This document shows, in pieces, positions 12,526 through 21,629 of a stretch of DNA of 64,000 nucleotides (its first letter is position 1; each line of letters starts with the position of its first letter). A program made the translations under genes and the position numbers. Location of the stretch: contig JAJEKV010000031.1 in NCBI GenBank assembly GCA_021234155.1, positions 6,522,748-6,586,747 on the forward strand, in the 5' to 3' direction. This DNA comes from Isoetes taiwanensis. Lineage: Eukaryota; Streptophyta; Lycopodiopsida; Isoetales; Isoetaceae. The notes beneath the pieces are model-generated. The model saw nothing but the letters and a program-made list of their open reading frames with translations, had not been told where the DNA came from and ran no database searches.

Positions 12526-13594
12526 CTAATGCCAAGAGGTCTTTATGGTCCCTCCACATGGTGGTTGCGCTCTCCAGGTTGATGCTACTGGATGCATACT
12601 CCTCGAACGAACTGTTCGGCTAGAGCTTGGGCCTCTTCCTGGTTTGTACAACCTGCTTTGTATCTCCTGAAATTCTTCTTCTGGAATGATGGGCTGGTGT
12701 TGACGATACATCTCCCTTATGTGCTCGTAGGCGGCTATATATGACATTGTCTCCCCGGCATAAGAGTGCCGCTCTGCTACCTCCCTTGGAATTTTCTGAT
12801 AGGAGTAGTCGATGAAGTCACTTTGCTGCTCCTTTGCAATCAGGCCTAAGAGCTCGTCGATTCTAAGCCCTTCTTCTTGGCAATATGGGAGGGTGAGGAT
12901 ATCATTTGCCAGAATGTACTCCTCTCCTTCAATTACTATCGGCGATAGAGCTGTGATGTCAATTGGTTGTTCATAGGCCCGCCTGATGTCATTATCGTGC
13001 CTCGTTATGCGCCTCTCCATTCTTGTCGCTCTCTGCTCTACCAACCTGGGTTTTCTTCCCCTAGCTGCTCGTAATCCTGCTCAATTTGTAGTGCTGGTGC
13101 CCCTGATGTTATGCCATGGTACTCGTATTCCGAGGACTCGATCTCGTGAATGTGGCTTTGCTCCCTTCGTGTGTCGAGTGGCGCTAGGTCCAGAGGCTGA
13201 ATCGAGGACTCTCCCACCTTGTTGATTGCCTTGTACTGCATAAATAGAGCGAGGGCTGCATGTGCTGAGAGATATCTATGCCTATGGGCTCTACAGGTCA
13301 TGTAGTCAGGCATGTCTCTTGTCCTATCCCACAGCTGGTTCTTGCCCTTGGATCCCCCCCAAGGCTTGGCTAAGCGAATCTAGGGATACCCATTTCCCTC
13401 CCCTAGGTGGTAGGCTAACTTCCCAGGGTAGGATCTACTGATCATATTGGCAGATTATGTTGGTATAGAAGGGTGTCCTGGTTAAGGTTGCGTGGAGATC
13501 AAAGAGATGGTCGAACACATGGAAGGCCTCTTCAGCAGGAAAGTCATGGATGTGGTTGGCAGCATCATACCATCGAACAAAGCTACTGGGCGCC
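12526..13594 (-). pseudogene. Unknown ORF2 of the H3-carrying element, frameshifted
   Basis: A protein-like frame on the minus strand starting near 13594 (MAPSSFVRWYDAANHIHDF). It runs to 13435, shifts frame, continues from about 13313 (MPDYMTCRAHRHRYLSAHAA), and shifts again at about 13040 into IDITALSPIVIEGEEYILA and IPEEEFQEIQSRLYKPG. The pieces are collinear and together about 350 codons. The composition is soluble, helix-prone and charged. No retroviral domain is visible and I do not recognise the family. Its place between the H3-like frame and gag, and its collinearity, argue that it was coding in the ancestral element. Confidence 0.55.
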
Positions 13595-13891
13595 ATTGAG
13601 CAGAGATAGATGTAGAAAATGTCTTGGAAGGATTGATGAAGGCTTGGAAAATCGCCTAAGATGCTAAGAGCAGTTCTGGTGAAGGGAAAATGGCAAATGA
13701 GGCCACTTTTTATAGAGTAGGGTTGCCTCGGGTTCCGTGCACAAGGGTTCTTGATCGAACATACCTTTGTTCTAAGGCTATGGATGTCCAAATGAGCTAT
13801 CATGAAGTGCAAATCTAAGCAAAACAAGGCAAGAAACACTACATGGTAGTTTGTTTGGTCAAATTTGGCCAATCCAGGCCAAAATGGGTCA

Positions 13892-14368
13892 ACCCGGGTG
13901 GGTTCGCGTGAATGGGCTCTGCGTTGCGAACGCAGGGTGATTTGGCGCGGACTCACCCGGTTTGGCCGATTTTGGAGATAATTAAGCATTTCTAGGGGTT
14001 GTAAGATGCTAACATGCCTATTTGGATCAATTCTAATCTAGCTAGTAACTTGTTTCAAGCAAAATGGACATCTAGAAGTGGTATTTTAAGGCAACCGGGT
14101 GGGTTCGCGCGAATGCGCCCTGCGTCGCGAACGCAGACGCGTTCGGCGCGGACTCACCCGGGTCGGCCAAAACTTGCCATTTTTAGATGATTTTTGCTGA
14201 AATTGACCTCTAAACTGGATTCCTAGGCAAATTCTAAGCATTTACTATCTTTTAGCACAAATTTTGAATCAATTTTGCCCCAATTCATGGTACCCGGATC
14301 AGTTCGCGTGAATGCGCTCTGCGTTGCGAATGCAGGGCCATTTGCCGCGGACTCACTCGGTTTGGCCA
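13892..14368. repeat. Three GC-rich hairpin repeats at 200-bp spacing
   Basis: Copies at 13892-13968, 14092-14168 and 14292-14368 start exactly 200 bases apart. Each has outer arms of about 15 bases (CCGGGTGGGTTCGCG paired with CGCGGACTCACCCGG in the best copies) and an inner palindrome CTGCGTTGCGAACGCAG. The spacers between copies are also similar in part (an element like CTAGTTAACCTATTACAAGC). The array lies between the H3-like frame and ORF2 and is noncoding. Confidence 0.85.
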
Positions 14369-14596
14369 ATTTTTGAGCCAAAGTTGATTTCTCTGTGCTA
14401 TCACTTATGCTAGTTAACCTATTACAAGCATTCTAAGCTTTATACAAAAAAATTCTACTACAATCTAACTTACTTAATTGCATTTCCATGTCACAATACA
14501 ATCAAATCACAGAAAAAGAGGAAACTTATATATATGTCAAAAGGTCAATTACACTGGGAAACTTTAATATTTAGCTAATTACAAAACTTGAGGTTT

Positions 14597-15742
14597 TCAT
14601 GGCCTCTCCTTCCGGATCCTCCTCGCCAAATGCAGGTCCTTTGGCATGACGGTTACCCGCTTGGCGGCGCAGAGGTTCCCCTCTTCAAAGAGCTGAATCA
14701 GCTCCGCCTCTGATGCCTCCTGCAGGGCCCGAACCATCAGGGGTGTCACCCTGTACTCGGTTCGGAACTCCTGCATTATTTCCCGGAGGAGCCGCTCGAA
14801 CGGCGCCTTCCGGATCGTGCATTGCTAGAAGTGCCTGATCTCCCGAAAGACTCGGGCGTGCCGGGAATTATGTCCATGATGGACCTTCTTCGGCGGCTCT
14901 GGCCTGGGTGGCGGCGGCTTGGGCTGGTTCTTGGCGCCCCCTTAACGTACTTTTTGTGCGTTACGTTTCTGATACTAGTCATTGTACCTCGTCCACCGAC
15001 GGAGGTACTCTTGGTACACCTTCTTGCGGTGCTGGAATTCATGATCCTGCCGGAGGGTGAATTCCCGCTCACCCACCTTTTGCTTCTTGATCATCTTCGG
15101 TGGCTTGGGCCACTTCGGCTAAGGTGGATGGACGTTGGGGTCGGATGAACCCCCAGCGTCGCCTTCGGGCTCATCTGACTGCCCGGCTTCCTCCTCTTCG
15201 ACTTTCTCCTCTTCAACTTCCTCATGCCGCTCCTCCTCCTCCTCGTGTTAGCGAGGTTCTTCGATATGGACCGTCCCCCTTGGATGATCCCTCCGCGACC
15301 GCTTCCTCCTCCTCCTTTCTTCTTCCTCCCGCTCCCTCTTCTTCCGAGCGGCCGTCTCTTCGGGCCACTCCGCCACCTTCTTCTTCCCCTTCTTCTTTTT
15401 GCTTGAAGAAGGGGCCGACTGCTGCTGAGGCTGCTGCTGGTGCTGCTGCTGCTGGTCCTGCTGCTGCTACTCCTGCTCGTCTTCCTGGTGCTCCTCCTCA
15501 TGGTCAGACAACGGACCGAAGTGAAGGGTCTCGTCGGTTCGTTGAGTCTCTATCGACGAAGAGCTGCTCTGGGCCTCCTCCTGCGAGGCGTGAAAGGTCT
15601 CATCCGTCGAACTGGACGATTCCTCATTTTGCCTCGGCCGGAGGTGCTCGGGGATCTGCTTTCCATGGCCTCCAGCTACTGCTGCCATCGAGGGGGTGCG
15701 CCTTGGGCTGTATTTTCTCATGGTGCATTTGGTTCTTGCCAT
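14597..15742 (-). pseudogene. Histone H3-like ORF inside an LTR retroelement (381 codons, six in-frame stops)
   Basis: The frame opens MARTKCTMRKYSPRR, which keeps R2, T3, K4, T6, R8 and K9 of the histone H3 tail. It ends 381 codons later in an H3 histone fold: [20 protein letters not shown], then [40 protein letters not shown] and a TGA at 14597-14599. Compared with canonical H3, loop 1 has the same length, two residues are missing at NLCA-(IH)-AKRVT, and the alpha-N region (ARVFREIRHF) is slightly shortened. Between tail and fold are about 280 extra residues: Ser/Glu-rich, then Gln-rich, a Lys/Arg block, a Glu-rich block, and a basic proline-rich stretch. Six stops (15467, 15248, 15119, 14975, 14942 and 14825) are TAG or TAA in the same frame, with no net frameshift. 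The C-terminus resembles replication-type H3 more than CenH3. Function in the element is unknown. Confidence 0.93.
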
Positions 15743-16298
15743 GTCTTAACGGTTAAAGAAACTGATTACGTTAAGCTGATCAAGAGAGAGAAGGATTTAG
15801 GCAAGGTTAGGGGGAAATGAGGTGGCAAGAAGATATTTAAAAAGGAAGATGCTCTAGGAAATATTCTCCTACCATTAATAGGCCTAATAATTAGCCCCCT
15901 TTATTAATTACCTTAGTATACTTATTTATTAGTATATACTTAATGCTGTATTATACTATAATTTCGAATTTTTCTTAATGGTTTGAAGTGTTAATTATGA
16001 ATTTGCGCCATTTTTCACCCAGGTCTCGGATTGGCATGATTCTTCGACCCATTTTAGGTGAAATCTGATGCTAATACATAATTTCCACTCCAATTTTACT
16101 AGAATGTTAATTTGACTCATTCTTTTTTCCTCATCTAACAACTTAGCCTATTCTTACGGACCCACTACCCAGGAGAAATTTTTTTTTCCCTATTTTCGAG
16201 GTTCCATGGTGGGAATTTTTCATTTCACACCCTATTAGGCCTGTTAGACTACTTTTAGGGACATAGTCAGTGCTAGTTCCTGGTCAACCAAGAACATT

Positions 16299-16310
16299 GC
16301 TCTGATACCA
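16299..16310 (-). other. Primer-binding site, initiator Met-tRNA type
   Basis: The minus strand reads TGGTATCAGAGC one base inside the 5' LTR. This is the usual plant primer site complementary to initiator tRNA-Met. It confirms minus-strand orientation. Confidence 0.92.
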
Positions 16311-16311
16311 T

Positions 16312-17685
16312 TGTGACGCTCCCTACTAAATATACGGCATCCGGCCATACACTCCGTAGGAAATCCCCTATCCGGTCCTTCGACCGCACGGGCCCTCCAT
16401 TTATCCCGCACTCTGGGATGACCTTAGTGCGGGAAGGGGACACGAAGGTGTCTTGCGCGCCCTTCCCCTATGGGATTCTATCACAGTGGAAGCATAAACA
16501 ACGTCAGAACTAGCAATAACAACACATCATACTACCTCGAAGGGTAGTCCATCCACATATCCGTAACCACAAAGGAGATAAACATATGCCATAAAACATG
16601 AGAGCTCCTACCCATGGCTCCGACTCATAAGGAGGTTGACTGACTGGCTGGGCCTCAAGATAGAGCAGACCGAGTCATAACAATGGCGAGGGCTGGCATG
16701 AGACAATGGCTGGGGTTGATCATTCCATCCGTCCCTCCTGTGCATACTTTGCAGAATGACCTAGATCGGGCTCTGGCATGACTCTAGCCTTCCGGATACA
16801 CAATCTCATGGCATCACCCATCGAGACTACTCCAGGTTGCATCTCCCCGGTCCGTTGAGGCAGGAAGGGTTGCATCTCTCCTTCCCAGGGTCTAGAGGTT
16901 CCACGGTGGGCTCTTATGCACATGCCGCATAATACTATGAACTAAGGGGTCTAAACTAGGAGCATACTACGTAATGGCTACTAGGTCTCTACCCCCCTTC
17001 CCAATACAAGAGGAGCAAACATGGTCAACCAACATCACATAACATCATATCATGATAATCATCATAAGAACATCTTAACCTAATCATACATAACTAAATT
17101 ACAGTTAGAGTTCCTTGATTAGGGTTCAAGATGTTGAATAAGAGTTCTAGGATGGCTCTACTCTAGATACGAAATACTAACCCATCTGGAATGCTAACTT
17201 CCAGATGAACTACTAAGAGCACTACTCTACGTACCTGCTCCAGAAGCACTCCCTCCCAATCCTGGCGTCTCCGTGGTCTTTGAAGTGGTCGAAGCTACAC
17301 TTGCTCCAAGATCGAATCCACACTCCAGGGGCTGCTGCACTAGACTATGCCAAACGGTACTCGAAACGGAGTTTCGAGTGCGTAGATGAGTCTCAGGGTG
17401 CTAGGGTCAGGAAAGAGGTCTAGGGTTAGGGTTTAGGCTAATATAAATTAGGGTCCACATGTGATGCCACGTGGCACCAATGGGGTGGGGCCGTGTGGCG
17501 GTTGCCCAATAGGATAAGGCCATGTGGAAATGGGCCTTATCCTAAGGTTATCTAAGTTAAGCATTTAACTTAGACATGCACCCACTGCCACTTCCTATCG
17601 TATACAAGGCTACGAAGGTAGACTTGTATAGTGACGGGCCAAAAAATATACGTATTTATAGCGTATATTTCCCTGGAACGTCACA
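16312..17685 (-). repeat. 5' LTR (element sense) of the H3-carrying element
   Basis: Starts TGTGAC and ends GTCACA, giving clean inverted termini. It is the same sequence as 8587-10233 with scattered substitutions and one internal deletion of about 269 bases. Confidence 0.92.
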
Positions 17686-17705
17686 TAACCTAACCTAACC
17701 TAACC
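17686..17705. repeat. (TAACC)4 tract flanking the element
   Basis: Four perfect TAACC units directly abut the LTR end, mirroring the tract on the other side at 8560-8586. The element appears to have inserted into a short CCTAA array. Confidence 0.85.
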
Positions 17706-17950
17706 ACTGGTGGGAATTGACCCTATGTCTCAAACTAAAGACTAGCATGTAATCAATGATATATGATCAATATGTTCGACTGAAATAAGTTTGGAATAGT
17801 TAGTTTCTTCTGGCACTTTAGTTTTGAGTTGATTTTAGAAAGTCCTTATTTCAAAATTTTTGTTTTCCACTAGCTACTCTTTGTTGTTTTATTTGCATGT
17901 GAGGGAGTAGATCTTGATGTGAGACTTATGTCACTATGGAGTTAGTGTGT
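17706..17950. other. Short spacer, nothing recognised
   Basis: AT-rich sequence between the repeat tract and the PPR relic. Confidence 0.6.
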
Positions 17951-17952
17951 AA

Positions 17953-19240
17953 TCATGCTGATCTGTTGTAACCATCGGTTGCCAAAAAAAACTCCTCAAC
18001 TGTAGAATACATGTCCACAAGATGTTTATTTGTGACATATCTTAATTGCAAGAAATCTTCCTCATTTGTCGGTCTATTTTTCATAAGTTCGCATCTCAAC
18101 AACATTGTGCATCTAATATATGAATATTTATTGCCTCTAAATTTAAGTGCATGTATTATGGTTGCAACCTCCTTCGAGGCAACTATGCCATTCAATCTCA
18201 ACACTGCTAGATAACGAATTTTGATGGACTCTTAAACAAGGATTATTGCTTTAAACTCTAGATTGCCGAACATTGTTAAATGATTCTGGATTCCTAAGAT
18301 TTCTATGTCATTAGCATATATGTTCAAGCATCTTTATTGTTTAAACTTAGCAAGGCTTCAGAACCTAGCATTCCCATCACTAGATTCTTCCACTTGGAGC
18401 AAGCACTCAACATTGTGTTCCATATTGTGATATTGGGTTGGAACGACGTGCTTTTCACAACTGCCATGCATCAACAATGTAATTTGCCCAACCAAGCAAA
18501 TCAACAATACAAATATAATGATAATAGTAGGAGGTATTAGATAGCACAAAGACATGCATTGAAAATAGTATTTTCCATTCTCTAGCACTAGCATGACTGC
18601 ATACACTAATACCAGAGATAAATGTGATATCATCAGCTTGGATACCTTTTTAAACAAGTCAAAGACATTCTTAAAATCTCGTGTATAGGCATAAGCTGTT
18701 AATAAGAATTCCATTCCACCAAATCATTTCTACCCATATTGAATGAAAGATCTAATCAACATCCATCATACTCCCACATTTACCATAAAAGCCAACTAGA
18801 GACTTTGTAATGACTGGATGACTTCGGAGTTTAGCTTGACAAATTTGAAAATTGATTTTCTTTCAAATCCCAAGGTTGCTAAACTATTGCACACCTTTAG
18901 GACAACAACATAATAACAAGCATCTGGTGTAAAGCTCTCATCTTGCAATTGTAAGAATAATTGCAAAGACAACTCATAATTGCCACATTCCACATGTCTA
19001 GATGCCAGAGTATTCCACGATACTATGTCATGGCCTCGCATACACAACAATCATGAGTCATGCTCCCACATCTTGCATCATATTAAATTCATAGTAAGCA
19101 TAGGTCATGCTCTCACATTTGGCATTCATATCCATGACATTTTGGCAAGTTGAGAGTGAATGGGTATAGCCTTCTATATGCAGTTTATCTTCATATTGTA
19201 TACCCTGAATCATGCATATGAATTTTGAATGATTTTTTCT
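17953..19240 (-). pseudogene. Pentatricopeptide-repeat (PPR) protein relic
   Basis: Reading from 19240 down on the minus strand there is DMNAKCESMTYAYYEFNMMQ, then HDIVSWNTLASRHVECGNYE and LSLQLFLQLQDESFTPDACY followed by VLKVCNSLATLGFERKSI. These are the L, S and P motifs of plant PLS-class organelle RNA-editing or processing factors. Further repeats are damaged: 18714-18358 has FLLTAYAYTRDFKNVFDLFKK, and 18204-17953 has VASKEVATIIHALKFRGNKY. The frame is broken between pieces and no C-terminal E or DYW motif is visible. Intact PPR genes are normally a single exon of 500-900 codons, so this is a decayed copy or retrocopy. Confidence 0.8.
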
Positions 19241-19263
19241 TTAAGTTCACCATTGATGGCAGC

Positions 19264-19310
19264 CATCTACCTACCTACCTACCTACCTATCCATCTATGC
19301 ATCCATCCTT
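19264..19310. repeat. (CTAC)n microsatellite
   Basis: Five or six CTAC units followed by related CTATCCAT and CATCCATC units. Confidence 0.8.
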
Positions 19311-20345
19311 CACCTTTTCTTTTCCCTTCTACCCCTTCTTGCAAGATATCAACCAAGCAACTACTCCTCTCTTAATACCATGGGAAAAAAGAATGATGAT
19401 AGTTCACATGCAACATGGGCCTTCTTTCCGGCTTGCTAAGACATAGAGGTAGGGAAGCTTCACCCCAACTCCTAACAATATCTTTTCTATACGGACCCTA
19501 TCAAACTACCAACTCGTACTCAATAAAACCATTTAACTTGTCTCGGCCCGATAGAGGGGCGATTATTGATATTTTAACAGATCTTAATGTCTTGATCCTC
19601 GTCATTTAGTGCCAAGATTCATTCTTTCTTGTTCACTCAATCCAAATTGTTATACCCACAACACCTTGCCAACAATGCAACATGTGTGTTATGTTGATAA
19701 CATGCCTTAAATTGTTTCACAGTTTCTTTATCTGATACAAAAGATCTCCCTGATACGAAACCTATAAATGACAAAATTATTCTTAATTCATCGAAATATT
19801 GAAGTTGAAGTGTGAGAATCGCTTGAATTTATTCGGCCTACATTTTTACTCTACTCTACTTTAAAAGCTCCATCCAATTTGATTGTATTTGGGCTTAATT
19901 AGACTTTTGAAAATGTTTTTATAGAAATTGTGGCAAATCTCAAATCTTTCAATTGACACCCAATTTCCCCAAATTGGGCCAAGAATCGTATCTTATCTTG
20001 ACTTGTGGGCTCAAATTAGGCCAAATATATTGTAATCAAACTATTACTTCTTCAAACCTTTATATTTCAATTGCTCAATCCAAGCACTATAATTTCCAGT
20101 AAGGCTTCAGACTGACAAAATAAACAGTGGAAGTATTGAATTGGTTGGTTGGGAATCCTGGCCACCGCAGATATATTATATAGCAGACCGAACAGCCACA
20201 GACATTAAGCTAATAGACACGACTCTATACAGAGAAACGACTTTGATCCATGTCATTGATCCTCAGCATGTTGCCATGTGTACATTCTCCAACACTCTCG
20301 CTGCCACTGTATACATTTACAGATTGAACACACACCATCTCGCTC
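19311..20345. other. Spacer, nothing recognised
   Basis: AT-rich sequence with short unconserved frames. Confidence 0.55.
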
Positions 20346-20347
20346 AC

Positions 20348-20590
20348 TTAGCTATACATTGTTGTCCTCCTATAGGGTTTGTATACCTCTTTTGCTTCAC
20401 TGGATGAGAATTTATCCTTGATACAATTTTCTTGTTCCTCATGCTCATGTTCAGAATTCATTGGACAATCCTTCATATAATAATCTTTGGCTTCACACTT
20501 AAAGTACTGGATCAGGGCCACAATGTTTTTCATTTTGCATTTAAAGTATGAAGGAGTCTTTTCAACTATGGCTGGCCTTTGTTTGCTCAT
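20348..20590 (-). pseudogene. Possible copia-type gag zinc-knuckle fragment
   Basis: The segment QYFKCEAKDYYMKDCP has the layout of the copia gag knuckle C-FK-C-EAKG-H-YMKD-C, but with Tyr in place of the first Cys and of the His. Both changes are single transitions. An acidic Glu-rich stretch follows, as in many gag proteins. No other element part is visible nearby. Confidence 0.35.
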
Positions 20591-20594
20591 CTGC

Positions 20595-21624
20595 TATATA
20601 TGCATTGCTTTGCGGTTTCGATGGACAGAAGCTTAAATGTTACAAATTCCTATCGTCAAATAATGCTGTGCATTCCTCAAGTGGTTCAGATATATTCTAC
20701 ATCATGCCATTTTTGAAGATTTATGTTCATCCAATTTGTAACATTATGCACGAAGTAAAGGCAGATGGGTCCCACGATTGTTGTAGCTTAAGGCAGCGTT
20801 GGATGTTAGAGCTCATAATTTTTTAAACGCTTTTTGATATACGATATTACTTTGGGGGATAACAATGAATATTGTAAGGATTTTGATGGACATCTTCTTT
20901 TTTTTTTTGTTGTTCCATCTAACTATCTCTATAGTCCATCTTTGCGATCACAGAATAGCTCAGTAGGTTCACCTCATCTTATCTTATCTTATCTTAAACT
21001 TCGTGATGTTTTTACACCTGAACTTGCATGCGATGCATGTATTAGATCTGGTAATATTTAATGTTCTTAGATGTTAATTATATTTAAAGCCAGAATGTAT
21101 GTAATGATTCTACATGCTTATTCTTTTTTAAATGTCAGGATTGGAATTGCATCAGACAGAGAGAGATTGTTCTTCCATCTTCCTATTCTCTACAAGGTGT
21201 ACTACAACCTTCAACTATATATCCAAGTTCTTTTGTAGTTTAGTAAGAAATCTATAGCTTCTGACTGTAAGTAACTTTGGTAATCATAGTAAGTTGTTAA
21301 ATGCCATTTGTGGACACTGCCATTTTATGCTTTGTCATAAGCATGCAATTGTCTGTACATGTACTCTCACCTCTTTGGCACTACTTTGGAGTTTCCATTC
21401 TCATAATCCCAGGCACATTCGAACAATATGGTAGAAGATGCATGTTGCACGGTGTAATTTTATCCTTTTATCAAAATTAATTATGAATACTGTTGGTAAA
21501 GACAGAAGTGGTGCCATTATCTTTTGTTACATGCATGTGCTGACATAGATCTAATGCCAATTGGCATGAGCTGCAGGAGGGGACCTGCATGGTAAAACTT
21601 AGATTTGCTTATCAAATTTAAGAG
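20595..21624. other. Spacer upstream of the gypsy element
   Basis: AT-rich sequence with a short TCTTA microsatellite at about 20977-20998. No gene is recognised. Confidence 0.55.
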
Positions 21625-21629
21625 GAGGG

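Larger units (their letters stand above)
8587..17685 (-). mobile_element. Pol-less LTR retroelement carrying gag, an unknown ORF and a histone H3-like ORF
   Basis: Two LTRs (8587-10233 and 16312-17685) bound a 6.1-kb interior. They start TGTGAC and end GTCATA or GTCACA. On the minus strand the order is 5' LTR, primer site TGGTATCAGAGC at 16299-16310, H3-like frame, 200-bp repeat array, unknown ORF2, gag with a zinc knuckle, purine tract AAGGGGGGAGAA at 10234-10245, then 3' LTR. I find no protease, RT, RNase H or integrase, so the element is nonautonomous, like the TR-GAG or LARD classes. It sits between (TAACC)4 tracts. Flanks ending CAACC and starting TAACC could be an altered 5-bp target duplication within the repeat. 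A captured H3 gene is not part of any element class I know. Confidence 0.9.

Noticed and set aside
14597-15742. CenH3 (centromeric H3) as the identity of the histone fold
   Set aside because: Loop 1 has canonical length and the C-terminus keeps MPKD and LARRIRxER, which CenH3 proteins usually lose. Only the long N-terminal part is CenH3-like.
15100-15820. Plus-strand long frames (218 aa and 126 aa) opposite the H3 frame
   Set aside because: They are shadows of the low-complexity Gln and Lys/Arg blocks on the minus strand.
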